Shown: positions 8,675 through 16,989 of the stretch, piece after piece | Layout of the letters: every line of letters begins with the position of its first letter | Numbering within the stretch: the stretch's first letter is position 1 | Assembly (NCBI RefSeq): GCF_002217795.2 | Contig: NZ_AP018823.1 | Coordinates: 2,790,001 to 2,854,000, forward strand | From: Aquitalea magnusonii | Lineage (GTDB): Bacteria > Pseudomonadota > Gammaproteobacteria > Burkholderiales > Chromobacteriaceae | Reading direction: 5' to 3' | DNA length: 64,000 bases | The notes under the pieces: model-generated | Databases searched by the model: none | What the model was told of the DNA's origin: nothing | The model's input: only the letters and a program-made list of their open reading frames with translations | Position numbers and translations under genes: made by a program

Positions 8675-9586
8675 CTAGACACTCTTGAGCCGTTGGAAAT
8701 ATTGCTTCTCAAACTCTACCGGCGATAGCCCGTTTGCGGAACCATGCCGGCGTTTCGGGTTGTAGAACATTTCGATGTAATCGAAGATATCCCGCCGGGC
8801 CTCCTCCCTGTCGTGATAGGTTTTGCGCTTGATGCGCTCCCGCTTCAGCAACTGGAAGAAACTCTCTGCCACGGCATTGTCGTGGCAGTTCCCACGCCGA
8901 CTCATGCTGGGCACCAAGCGATGAGCTTTCAAGAAGTCCTGCCAATCGTAGCTACTGAACTGACTTCCTTGGTCGGAATGCACCAGTACCTCCTGCTTGG
9001 GCTGACGTCGCCATACCGCCATCAACAGGGCATTCAGCACCAGCTCTCTATCGATACGTGACTGCATCGACCAGCCAATCACCTGCCGCGAGAACAGGTC
9101 CAGCACCACCGCCAGGTACAACCACCCCTCATGCGTGCGGATATAAGTGATGTCGGTCACCCAAGCTTTATTCGGTTCATTCACGGTGAACTGGCGTTGC
9201 AGGTGGTTAGGTGCCACCACTGCCGGGCGGCCACGGTAATGCCCAGGACGCCGGTGGTAACCCGTCTGCGAACGTAAGCCTTCCTGCTTCATCAGCCGTG
9301 CCACACGATGTTTGCCGCAGCGCTCACCCTGAGCCTGCATGTCGTCATGCACCTTGCGATAGCCATAGACACCGCCACTTTCGAGCCATGCCTGCTTGAT
9401 ATACCCCAGCAAGCGCTGGTCTTCTCGAGCTCGCGGTGAGTACGGTGACGCTTTCCAGGCGTAGTAGCCACTGGGATGCACCGACATAACACGACACAGC
9501 CGTCGAATAGGGAACTGCTGCGCATGGGCCCGGATGAAGGCATACCTTACCCGGACTCCTTGGCAAAGTATGCGGCGGCCTTTTTT
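8675..9586 (-). CDS. IS3-family transposase OrfB, intact copy
   Basis: Entered from OrfA by -1 slippage at A AAA AAG (9586-9580). The frame reads KKGRRILCQGVRVRYAFIRA, an HTH_21-like part (VYGYRKVHDDMQAQGERCGK) and the rve core. The catalytic Asp in WVTDITYIRTHEG, Asp in VLVHSDQGSQF and Glu in NAVAESFFQLLKRE are all present, followed by YNPKRRHGSANGLSPVEFE. This is the functional version of the transposase in the pair of copies. Confidence 0.9.
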   Translation of the reverse strand, partial: KKGRRILCQGVRVRYAFIRAHAQQFPIRRLCRVMSVHPSGYYAWKASPYSPRAREDQRLLGYIKQAWLESGGVYGYRKVHDDMQAQGERCGKHRVARLMKQEGLRSQTGYHRRPGHYRGRPAVVAPNHLQRQFTVNEPNKAWVTDITYIRTHEGWLYLAVVLDLFSRQVIGWSMQSRIDRELVLNALLMAVWRRQPKQEVLVHSDQGSQFSSYDWQDFLKAHRLVPSMSRRGNCHDNAVAESFFQLLKRERIKRKTYHDREEARRDIFDYIEMFYNPKRRHGSANGLSPVEFEKQYFQRLKSV

Positions 9587-9825
9587 AGGATGTCGCGCTC
9601 CTCGGTGACCCGTTTGAGCTCTGCCTTGAGACGTCGTATTTCGGCTTGCTGGTCTGCGGGTTCGGCCGGTTGGGCGCGCTTGGGGTCGAAGCGTTTCAGC
9701 CATTGATACAGGCTGTGGGCAGATACGCCGAGACGGCTGGCGACTTCGGCCACTGGGTAACCACGCTCGGTTACCTGTTTGACTGCTTCAATCTTGAACG
9801 CTTCGGGGAAACGCGGCTTGCTCAT
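9547..9825 (-). CDS. IS3-family transposase OrfA, copy 1
   Basis: 92 residues. The helix-turn-helix region FPEAFKIEAVKQVTERGYPV is followed by VASRLGVSAHSLYQWLKRF, and a coiled C-terminal part runs EIRRLKAELKRVTEERDILK. It starts at the ATG at 9825 behind GGAGG and stops in TAA just after the slippery run that leads to OrfB. Confidence 0.9.
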   Translation of the reverse strand: MSKPRFPEAFKIEAVKQVTERGYPVAEVASRLGVSAHSLYQWLKRFDPKRAQPAEPADQQAEIRRLKAELKRVTEERDILKKAAAYFAKESG

Positions 9826-9937
9826 GACACCTCCTTGTGGGGCCTAGTGTGAGGCTCGCGAAGTGTCTAGAAAAGGAGGGGCGATTCAATCAATAGCATT
9901 TCCGAGCTGATAAAAATTTTCTAAAATATTTCAATAT

Positions 9938-10324
9938 CTAACAAAATGAAACATCCCCAAGACCATATTCCATGATAGAAAAATCATTTCCACTCACCTT
10001 AAAACCACGCCCATGCTCTACATCACCATTAACCCTAAACAACAACCCAAATACAGAATCACTATTACTCTGCTCAAATAAAACATAAATCACCATCAAC
10101 CTAAATGAATTACCTGCAGTTTGATCACCCTTCAAAACATCAACACAATCTCGATACCAAACATCTGACTGCTTAATAAATGTTGAAATTGTAGAAACAT
10201 ACTGATCAGATAGCTTCTCATCAAAAGCATCTAGTGAATCTGACAGCTCTAAACGAACCAACTCCCCCTGAGCATCTATTCTGACAATTGCACTTTTCTC
10301 ATCATCAAAACTTATTTCCTGCAT
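9938..10324 (-). CDS. Immunity-like protein behind the WHH nuclease tip
   Basis: 128 residues, acidic and AT-rich, beginning behind GGAGG 25 nt after the WHH-nuclease Rhs stop. The C-terminal block SVFGLLFRVNGDVEHGRGFK, then MEYGLGDVSF, resembles the D-x-EHG-G pattern of DUF6985-type proteins (uncertain). Position makes it the cognate immunity candidate. The IS copy ends only 49 bp downstream and does not cut it. Confidence 0.6.
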   Translation of the reverse strand: MQEISFDDEKSAIVRIDAQGELVRLELSDSLDAFDEKLSDQYVSTISTFIKQSDVWYRDCVDVLKGDQTAGNSFRLMVIYVLFEQSNSDSVFGLLFRVNGDVEHGRGFKVSGNDFSIMEYGLGDVSFC

Positions 10325-10349
10325 AATTTAAATCCTCCATCAATTCAAT

Positions 10350-11747
10350 TTAAATGCATTTCTTTGCATTCATACGCAGAGCAAGCTCTTTTGCCTCTAA
10401 TGTTTCATAAACCACCCCATGAGCCTCTTCAAACTGAGAAACCGAACCACTATGAGGAAGACTCGCAACATGGTCTGAAGTTTTCACCAACTGCATTCTG
10501 GCAGTATTAGTTTCTTTATCATAATCAGCATGATGCCACGTTACATCTCCATATTCTTTTTTGTGTGCATCTCTAGTTGCCTTTCCTTTGCAACCTGTTA
10601 CTCCAGCGACCTCATTTGCGGCTTTAAAATCCCCACCTCTAGACCCTTGCATTTGAATTCGAACATCTTTTATTGTCTTGTCTTCTGGAAAGGTCACAGC
10701 AGGATACTTCGCAAGCCCAAAAGGATCTATCCACGCAACCGGATTCGGCGCATAGCTATGGATATTAATCCCACCCAGCAACCCAATCGGGTCCCGCGAG
10801 ATAAACCGCCCTATCTCCGGATCATAGTAGCGGTGGCGGTTGTAATGCAGCCCTGATTCGTCGTCATGATACTGCCCCTGGAAGCGGAAGGGGTTGCGGA
10901 TGCCGGCGGAGGCCGCTGCCTCGGCAATCACTTCCCGTGCTTCGCCCCAGGCCTGGTAATCCATCTCCAGTGCCAACTGGCCTTGCGCGTCGGTAAGAGC
11001 TTGCGGGGTGCCGAGGTGGTCGGCGTGGTAGTAGTACACCGCGCGCGGGGCGGATGGCTCCGGGCCGGCCTGCAGCAGCGGGTCGCGTTCCGGGTCGTAG
11101 GGGTTGTACTGGTTCCATGCCGGCACTTTCACGCCTTGGATGGCGTCGGTATGTACCTGGGCCAGCGGGATGAAGCTGCCGGGTTCGAACAGGTAATGCA
11201 CTGCGGCGTCGTCTTGGGTTTCAAACGCCAGCACGTCGCCATCCCAGCCGTACAGGGTTGTCTTGCCCTGACTGAGCTTGGCGATGCGGCGGCCCAGCGG
11301 ATCATAGCGGTATTCGGTGCTGTTGCCACCCGGTGCTGTCAGCCGGCTCAGGCGGTTGTAGCCGTCCCACTCCAGCTGGGTGAGGCTGCCGTTGACGCGC
11401 TTTTCAACGAGGTTGCCACGGCTGTCGTAGCGGTAGTGACGGCCGGCGTAGTGGCTCAGCAGATTGCCCAGCAAGCTGTTGTCCTGATGGCCGTCGGCTG
11501 TCGGGGTGTTGTCCAGCAGGTTGCCGGCCGGGTCGAAGCGGAAGCTTTCCACACCTTTGGGGGTGGCGGCCTCCAGCAGGCGGCCTACCGGGTCGTAACG
11601 GTAGTTGATCTGGCCGCTGCGATTGTCGGTAATGCCGGTGAGCTGTCCGGCGGCATCGTACTGGTATTGGCGGCTCCACTGGGTGACACCACTCAGGCGC
11701 TGGCTGCTGAGGCGGCCGGCTTTGTCGTAGGTCAGGGTTTGCTGCAA
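10350..11747 (-). CDS. Longest undamaged Rhs core segment, with WHH-type nuclease tip
   Basis: 465 residues in one frame, from QQTLTYDKAGRLSSQRLSG through repeated YRYDxxGR units to RFISRDPIGLLGG and WIDPFGL. It keeps ATPKGVE where two sister copies have a TAG. The tip of about 120 residues contains RIQMQGSRGGDFKAANEVAG and YGDVTWHHADYDKET, then MQLVKTSDHVASLPHSGSVS. WHH followed by an M-L-V block and a distal HSGSVS is the signature of HNH/Endo VII WHH toxins. The 5' end is cut by a transposase remnant at about 11757, and only a TTG could start it. It is a displaced cassette and the best reference for the core in this window. Confidence 0.8.
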   Translation of the reverse strand: MQQTLTYDKAGRLSSQRLSGVTQWSRQYQYDAAGQLTGITDNRSGQINYRYDPVGRLLEAATPKGVESFRFDPAGNLLDNTPTADGHQDNSLLGNLLSHYAGRHYRYDSRGNLVEKRVNGSLTQLEWDGYNRLSRLTAPGGNSTEYRYDPLGRRIAKLSQGKTTLYGWDGDVLAFETQDDAAVHYLFEPGSFIPLAQVHTDAIQGVKVPAWNQYNPYDPERDPLLQAGPEPSAPRAVYYYHADHLGTPQALTDAQGQLALEMDYQAWGEAREVIAEAAASAGIRNPFRFQGQYHDDESGLHYNRHRYYDPEIGRFISRDPIGLLGGINIHSYAPNPVAWIDPFGLAKYPAVTFPEDKTIKDVRIQMQGSRGGDFKAANEVAGVTGCKGKATRDAHKKEYGDVTWHHADYDKETNTARMQLVKTSDHVASLPHSGSVSQFEEAHGVVYETLEAKELALRMNAKKCI

Positions 11748-11756
11748 TTGGCGCTA

Positions 11757-11853
11757 GCATCGGACACCGATTCAGGCCATGAAAGATTGGCAGAAGTGGC
11801 GACCTGACTTATTCAAAAAGCGCGTGAACAATCGTCCGGGACTGGACAATTAA
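11757..11853 (+). pseudogene. C-terminal remnant of a transposase
   Basis: The plus strand reads RTPIQAMKDWQKWRPDLFKK, then RVNNRPGLDN and a TAA at 11851-11853. This resembles the extreme C-terminus of an rve-type transposase (TPIQAMKDWQ...P-x-LF). No ends or other parts remain. It abuts the truncated Rhs core at 11750, so an IS-related deletion probably truncated that core. Its TAA overlaps the stop of the immunity gene on the other strand. Confidence 0.5.
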
Positions 11854-12203
11854 TCTGGTGCAAACTCACTATGGAGATCGATGGCCATATCTTGATTAAG
11901 CTCCGTCCTAGCACCATCGTAACCCACCGCAGTAATAATGAAGCGATCAACATCTTCATCAACCACTCTTGATCCGTCGATAACAGCAAATAGACCAAAT
12001 AATGCAACGCGAACTGACTCTGCAATCACATCATCTAACAGACGTTGCTGATCACTCGGCAAGCCCGCGCGCCACTCTGAAACCTTTATCAATAGCTCTC
12101 GGGGACACCTACCAGAAGGAGACGTAAAAGTTCCTACAAGATCATTTTTGGCCTTTTCCTGTACATGCGTCCGGATTGCGGAAATAAATTTTTCTGCATT
12201 CAT
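11850..12203 (-). CDS. Immunity-like protein behind the HH-nuclease tip
   Basis: 117 residues starting at an ATG behind AAGGA, 23 nt after the preceding Rhs stop. Helical in appearance (MNAEKFISAIRTHVQEKAKN, then REL and RAGLPSDQQRLLDDVIAESV) with a C-terminal strand-rich part ending DLHSEFAPD. Less AT-rich than most immunity genes here. Family not recognised. Cognate role inferred from position. Confidence 0.55.
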   Translation of the reverse strand: MNAEKFISAIRTHVQEKAKNDLVGTFTSPSGRCPRELLIKVSEWRAGLPSDQQRLLDDVIAESVRVALFGLFAVIDGSRVVDEDVDRFIITAVGYDGARTELNQDMAIDLHSEFAPD

Positions 12204-12226
12204 AGCTGTAGTCCTTTTTGAAAATA

Positions 12227-13207
12227 CTATTTTTTAAATGCGGCTGGATACATTTCTTTATTGAGTGAGATCAATCGTTGCAAACACTCATTAGAAGCAC
12301 CTGTATGTTTCCTAAGGTCTCTGATATCGCTAGCCAAGAGGTCTCTTGCCGTTCCCGTATATACACCCTTACGCGTTGGAATTTGCTCATGTTCGCCAGC
12401 GGGAACTGCTATAGATGGAGCAGTTTTGGGATCGTAGCCAACAACAACTTGAGAGGCCGGGTGTTTTTGCATCGCGTGGTGAATATCAAGATTGTCACCT
12501 GACGCAGAACGCCTCTTGAGCTCATCATACGGACCGACATCATATTTCGAGCATGGATTACAGGGGCATCGTGCCAGCCCCAATGGATCAATCCAGCCAA
12601 CCGGATTCGGCGCATAGCTATGGATATTAATATCACCCAGCAACCCAATCGGGTCCCGCGAAATAAACCGCCCTATCTCCGGATCATAGTAGCGATAGCG
12701 GTTGTAGTGCAGCCCTGACTCGTCGTCATGATACTGCCCCTGGAAGCGGAGTGGGTTGCGGATGCCGGCGGAGGCTGCTACCTCGGCAATCACTTCCCGT
12801 GCTTCGCCCCAGGCCTGGTAATCCATCTCCAGTGCCAACTGGCCTTGCGCGTCGGTAAGGGCTTGCGGGGTGCCGAGGTGGTCGGCGTGGTAGTAGTACA
12901 CCGCGCGCGGGGCGGATGGCTCCGGCCCGGCCTGCAGCAGCGGGTCGCGTTCCGGGTCGTAGGGGTTGTACTGGTTCCATGCCGGCACTTTCACGCCTTG
13001 GATGGCGTCGGTATGCACCTGGGCCAGCGGGATGAAGCTGCCGGGTTCAAACAGGTAATGCACTGCGGCGTCGTCTTGGGTTTCAAACGCCAGCACGTCG
13101 CCATCCCAGCCGTACAGTGTTGTCTTGCCCTGACTGAGCTTGGCGATACGGCGGCCCAGCGGGTCATAGCGGTATTCGGTGCTGTCGCTGCTTGGATAGT
13201 TCAGCAA
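12227..13207 (-). CDS. Orphan Rhs core segment with HH-motif nuclease-like tip
   Basis: The same truncated core start as the 4106 cassette (YPSSDSTEYRYDPLGRR), then RFISRDPIGLLGD and WIDPLGL. The tip reads ARCPCNPCSKYDVGPYDELK, DNLDIHHAMQKHPASQVV, then PAGEHEQIPTRKGVYTGTAR and LLASDIRDLRKHTGAS. The IHHAMQKHP...GEHEQIP arrangement looks like an HNH/Endo VII metal-binding core, so a nuclease is the likely activity. No proper start codon is present. It belongs to copy B of the 1.7-kb duplication. Confidence 0.7.
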   Translation of the reverse strand: MLNYPSSDSTEYRYDPLGRRIAKLSQGKTTLYGWDGDVLAFETQDDAAVHYLFEPGSFIPLAQVHTDAIQGVKVPAWNQYNPYDPERDPLLQAGPEPSAPRAVYYYHADHLGTPQALTDAQGQLALEMDYQAWGEAREVIAEVAASAGIRNPLRFQGQYHDDESGLHYNRYRYYDPEIGRFISRDPIGLLGDINIHSYAPNPVGWIDPLGLARCPCNPCSKYDVGPYDELKRRSASGDNLDIHHAMQKHPASQVVVGYDPKTAPSIAVPAGEHEQIPTRKGVYTGTARDLLASDIRDLRKHTGASNECLQRLISLNKEMYPAAFKK

Positions 13208-13433
13208 AAAGCGACGACAAGAAAACGCTTGAGGAGGGCACTAAGGAGCAGTTACCACTTCTTTCAAAGCAGCAACGAGGTATTGACGGGCAAGAACCAC
13301 TTTCTTAGCCCTGAATTTGATATCTGAATAGTGTCTTATACGATAGCAACCGAGTAAAGATATTGTTCGCTATAATCGTGCACTACTTAATTCCGGGGCA
13401 AAACCTCGCAGTGCTACCGTACCTGTTGATTAT

Positions 13434-14089
13434 CTAAACAGGAATGTATCTTACAACCCCTTTAGAAATATCTTCTTCTGAATTCAGCACCACAGAATCA
13501 AGATCAAGAAAATCAACTCCTTTTATATCATTATCAACCATGGCTTTCCTCATGCGATCAGAGACAATAAGGGTGAACTGACTTTTTCCGCATCAAAAAT
13601 ATCCAGCAAATCATAATCCATATTCTCTTTAAACCTTAACACCTCAAACATATCACCAAACTCACCACCTAACTTGCTAGTCTTGAAATCAACAACATCC
13701 TTCATGCCAATTCGCTCAGTAGCAGCAACATAGTAGCGCTCAACCCCAATAACCTCACCATAACGATTCAAATACCGAACAGGCACAATATTACAAATAC
13801 CAGTCTTAAACAAGGTAATAACAGAACGAAATTTTTCACTCAGCACATAAAAATAAGCAGACCCACTCCTTACATCATACGAATAACTCTCATCATCCAC
13901 AATCAAATCCAATTCACTAGGAAAACTTGGAAGACCACCTCCAAATCTCTTAGGACCTGCATACCATGGCAACTTACCATAGTGTTCTTTATAGCCTCCA
14001 CCCTTAAAATCAGGCACCAGGTATGCGTAATAAAAACCAGATGGACATCCTTGTTCCTCTTTCATAGCCATGATGTAATATTTTTCCAT
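13434..14089 (-). pseudogene. Imm11/DUF1629-like immunity gene, frameshifted (copy B)
   Basis: Equivalent of 4333-4988 with a handful of substitutions (MKEEQGCPSG and YGEVIGVERY here). The frame again breaks after PLLSLIA at 13550 because the A-run holds five A, and continues in the -1 frame as LIVSDRMRKAM to 13434. GAGG precedes the ATG at 14089. An orphan: no intact toxin precedes it. Confidence 0.65.
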
Positions 14090-14179
14090 ACAATCCTCAA
14101 CCAAGTCGCCTGGATTATTACTTAAGCTGCAATGAACATCTCAGTTCATTACCTAAATTACCAAAATTAATACACACTG

Positions 14180-14300
14180 AAACTCCATCAGAAAAATATC
14201 ATCAAGCGTTTCCTGAGCAATAAAAACCTTCCAACTAACAATCAATCAGACATGGTCGCAAACCATAAAAATCATCTCACTCCCACCAAACCGCTGCCAA
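14180..14300 (-). pseudogene. Imm10-like remnant (copy B)
   Basis: Duplicate of the remnant at 5080-5200, with the same resemblance to the 3' end of the Imm10-like gene at 2779-3150. No open frame is preserved. Confidence 0.45.
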
Positions 14301-14308
14301 AATGAAAT

Positions 14309-14686
14309 CTACTCATATTGCTTTTTCTCACAAACAATTAAATCATAAAGCTCATCAACATCAACAACTACTGCTTTTCCATCGACGTTTGGAAAAACAG
14401 CAGATCGACGCCCATCTCGTTTCATTCCTGGCAGCCACTTCAGGAGAAAATTATCCAATAAAATGGCTTTTGCAGAAAAGCCCTTCCATTCTCCATCAGC
14501 ACAAATACGAGCAAATTCCTCCTCTGGCCAAAATGGAATTACCTCTTCACCATTGACAATTGAAGCGGCCCACCCAGTGCCATACAAGCCCCACACAACT
14601 TCAAAATCCACTACTTTTCTAATGAAATAATCGAACCTCAGCCTAGAGTCCAGCTTAAAAATATTCTCAATTCTTCTCAAAATCAA
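14309..14686 (-). CDS. DUF2750-family protein, orphan immunity candidate (copy B)
   Basis: 125 residues, nearly identical to the copy at 5209-5580. It again has WGLYGTGW, FWPEEEFARIC, LKWLPGMKRDGR and a C-terminal VDELYDLIV. Differences include FDYFIRK for FNYFIRK and LLDNFLL for LDDFLL. Initiation is probably at TTG (14686). Role as immunity is inferred from the toxin-rich context only. Confidence 0.6.
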   Translation of the reverse strand: MILRRIENIFKLDSRLRFDYFIRKVVDFEVVWGLYGTGWAASIVNGEEVIPFWPEEEFARICADGEWKGFSAKAILLDNFLLKWLPGMKRDGRRSAVFPNVDGKAVVVDVDELYDLIVCEKKQYE

Positions 14687-14758
14687 TCACCATCAGCAAC
14701 ATAATCCTACACCATGCTCTATAAATATTCCCACCCAGCATATTTAACAAATTTAAAG

Positions 14759-14893
14759 TCACATAAAAACTCTCATATAAGCATCAATTACAGCAGTCGG
14801 CTCGATTAAGCCATTAGTTGGTCTTGCTACAAATTCGTAACCTGCGCGAACAATTTACCTGACATCAATATCCCTAAAGCCATTGAGAGTCAC
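14759..14893 (-). pseudogene. 3' fragment of the unknown immunity-like gene at 5659-6171
   Basis: The last roughly 45 codons match the end of the 5659-6171 gene (VARPTNGLIEPTAVIDAYMR) but end in TGA rather than TAA. The sequence diverges upstream of 14893, which marks the duplication edge. Between 14894 and 15033 I see only AT-rich non-coding sequence. Confidence 0.6.
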
Positions 14894-15033
14894 CACCATC
14901 ACAAAGAATGGACTACCTATATCCTCGCCTCACTTCAAAGTCAGCAATCACCTATAAATATAAATAGCAACAATCAAGTAAAAAACCAATTTTAAAAATT
15001 GCTCAACCACATACACTTACCGCATCTTCGTGA

Positions 15034-15561
15034 TTACTTCATCATCGAAAAATTTTTAAATAAAATATTTAACCGTAAACTATCACATAAGAGTCGCATA
15101 GACTCCGTAGCAAAGAAAAATTGTGGATTATCTAAATCTCTAACAATAAAATCATCATCACCAATCACCACCCCATCCCTAACACGTACTTCATAATCGC
15201 CCACCCTTTCAAACACACTTTTTCTATTCAATACTACCCCAGCAAAAACTTCATAAAGACTGCCATTAACATCGACTTTTGCGGGAAAAAATGTCATCTG
15301 AGATGACACTTTCTCCCGCAACGCGCCAGCCGCACGAGTTGAAAAAACAGGAAAAGCCATAGTCGGCTCAAAAAAATCATAAGTATTAAAATTATATTTA
15401 TTAAAAAAAGATTGAGCCTTCATAATAAAAGGATATCCTTTTTCAAATCTAGCAACAGGCACACCTAGCATAAAATGGTCCAAAACAGACCCATTCGTGT
15501 CTTTTACATCAAAATAGCAGTTATCATTCGACTCCGCCGTACTCATAGTATATATTTTCAT
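15034..15561 (-). CDS. Imm11/DUF1629-like immunity protein
   Basis: 175 residues from the ATG at 15561 (MKIYTMSTAESNDNCYFDVK), chosen because AGGTG lies upstream and the family begins this way. An ATG 15 nt earlier, touching the Rhs TAA, is possible. Further family features are FEPTMAFPVFSTRAAGALRE, FFPAKVDVNG and the terminal LRLNILFKNF. It follows the AHH-nuclease Rhs tip and is the probable cognate immunity protein. Unlike its two DUF1629-like relatives in the window, the frame is intact. Confidence 0.65.
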   Translation of the reverse strand: MKIYTMSTAESNDNCYFDVKDTNGSVLDHFMLGVPVARFEKGYPFIMKAQSFFNKYNFNTYDFFEPTMAFPVFSTRAAGALREKVSSQMTFFPAKVDVNGSLYEVFAGVVLNRKSVFERVGDYEVRVRDGVVIGDDDFIVRDLDNPQFFFATESMRLLCDSLRLNILFKNFSMMK

Positions 15562-15576
15562 CACACCACACCTCAT

Positions 15577-16390
15577 TTACTTTTTCGACCTCACTGGAGA
15601 TGCAGAAGTCAGCTTCCCAGAATTCAAGTCTGCCCTAAGCTTCAATTGCAAGTTAGAAATTTCCTTTTGCGTCCTCGCTTTATCCCACCATTCTTGACGA
15701 GATTTAATATTCATCTCATCTAATTTAGCCTGCACCATCCTATTATAAGCCGCATGTTCTTCGGTCCAGCCTCGGTGATATCCTTTCTTCTTGGAGTCTA
15801 TACCTTCACACACCGGCATATACATCATATTTCCCGCAGAATTCACATCCAACCCTGCTTTTTCGAATACTGGATGCCCTTTTAGTGAATATGGAATGAT
15901 ATGCTGACGCTGATAACCTTGTTTAGTTGGCATCCACGTGGGAAAGCGTTCCAAACCAAGCGGATCAATCCACTCAATCGGATTCGGCGCATAGCTATGG
16001 ATATTAATCCCACCCATCAACCCAATCAGATCTCGCGAAATAAACCGCCCTATCTCCGGATCATAGTAGCGATAGCGGCTGTAGTGCAGCCCTGACTCGT
16101 CGCCATGATACTGCCCCTGGAAGCGGAAGGGGTTGCGGATGCCGGCGGAGGCTGCGGCCTCGGCAATCACTTCCCGTGCTTCGCCCCAGGCCTGGTAATC
16201 CATCTCCAGTGTCAACTGGCCTTGCGCGTCGGTAAGGGCTTGCGGGGTGGTCGGCGTGGTAGTAGTACACCGCCTTCGGCGCTTGCGACTCCGGACCGGC
16301 TTGGCGCAGCGGGTCCTTGTCCGGGTCGTAGAGGTGGTGCTGGCCCCATCCCGGCACTTTCACGCCCTGAATGACGTCGGTGTGCACCTG
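15577..16390 (-). pseudogene. Rhs core fragment with AHH-type nuclease tip, frameshifted core
   Basis: The 5' part is a divergent core variant (VHTDVIQGVKVPGWGQHHLY, GPESQAPKAVYYYHADH). A deletion of 8 bases near 16247, relative to GGTGCCGAGGTGGTC in sister copies, shifts the frame. The 3' part, from about 16215, is open through RFISRDLIGLMGG and WIDPLGL into the tip. There GYQRQHIIPYSLKGHPVFEK, then NSAGNMMYMPVCEG, GYHRGWTEEHAAYN and QEWWDKA form a typical HNH/Endo VII domain of the AHH class, although the motif here reads QRQHIIP. DNA cleavage is inferred. The tip is intact but has no start. Confidence 0.7.
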
Positions 16391-16551
16391 ACCTAACAGG
16401 TCAGGTGTATTTGGTGGGTCAACCAGAGCAATTAGCTACAAGCGGTGGCTAGATGAAGGAATTTTAGAAAAATGCTAGAGAACGGTTACCGACTCTTAGT
16501 CAATATGGCCACGAGATAGTATCTTCACCCCTGCATCTATGAAAGAACACA

Positions 16552-16989
16552 TTAATTAATTAAATTTAAAAACTCATTAAAATCATCACAAATAAAATAC
16601 GTATTTCCATCTTCCATAGAAGAATCTGAAAAAAAATGAGTATGATCCCAGTAATAAACCCCCTTACTCTCTCCAGAAATTATCATCAATATAAAATTCG
16701 AACCCGGATCACTACCAATAAGTAAAGATTCACTTGGCATTTCCCCACTGTACTCTTCAAGCCAAAACTGTAAATCTAAATTTTCATCTAACTGCAATCC
16801 AAACATTACATCAAGCAAGACATCTTCATTCAGACCCGCAGGCCTAATCATACAATCTACCAATACCCCTCCATTATTTTTCAAGAGAAAGTCTCTATAA
16901 TCATTAGGCAGGAGCACACCAATTGTGCTTTCAAACAATGCGATTTGATCTACTGAGGCTTTTCCAAAAGAATTAATCGGCACAATCAT
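16552..16989 (-). CDS. SUKH-type (SMI1/KNR4) immunity protein
   Basis: 145 residues from the ATG at 16989, which overlaps the toxin stop as ATGA. MIVPINSFGKASVDQIALFE and IGVLLPNDYRDFLLKNNGG are the classic SUKH N-terminus. LLIGSDPGSNFILMIISGES and VYYWDHTHFFSD complete the fold. SUKH proteins are widespread immunity proteins, often against nuclease toxins, which fits the WHH-type tip upstream. 161 bp of non-coding sequence separate it from the next Rhs fragment. Confidence 0.85.
   Translation of the reverse strand: MIVPINSFGKASVDQIALFESTIGVLLPNDYRDFLLKNNGGVLVDCMIRPAGLNEDVLLDVMFGLQLDENLDLQFWLEEYSGEMPSESLLIGSDPGSNFILMIISGESKGVYYWDHTHFFSDSSMEDGNTYFICDDFNEFLNLIN

Larger units (their letters stand above)
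8657..9888 (-). mobile_element. IS3-family element, copy 1
   Basis: Ends TGAATCGCCCC at 8657 and its inverse GGGGCGATTCA at 9888, with the inverted repeat extending to TTCTCTAGACACT with a few mismatches. It encodes OrfA and an undamaged OrfB frame. It is 1232 bp, one base shorter than copy 2, which has acquired an extra A in orfB. Confidence 0.9.
13185..14893. repeat. Direct duplication, copy B (partner 4082-5790)
   Basis: Nearly identical to 4082-5790, offset by about 9.1 kb. It lies inside the IS-bounded block whereas copy A lies outside. The Imm11-like lesion is the same in both copies, so the frameshift predates the duplication. The copies then diverged by point changes, for example within the DUF2750 gene. 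Confidence 0.85.

Noticed and set aside
16391..16551. Possible plus-strand transposase tail (RAISYKRWLDEGILEKC)
   Set aside because: Only about 20 codons, too short to assign; no ends visible. The stretch is treated as non-coding.
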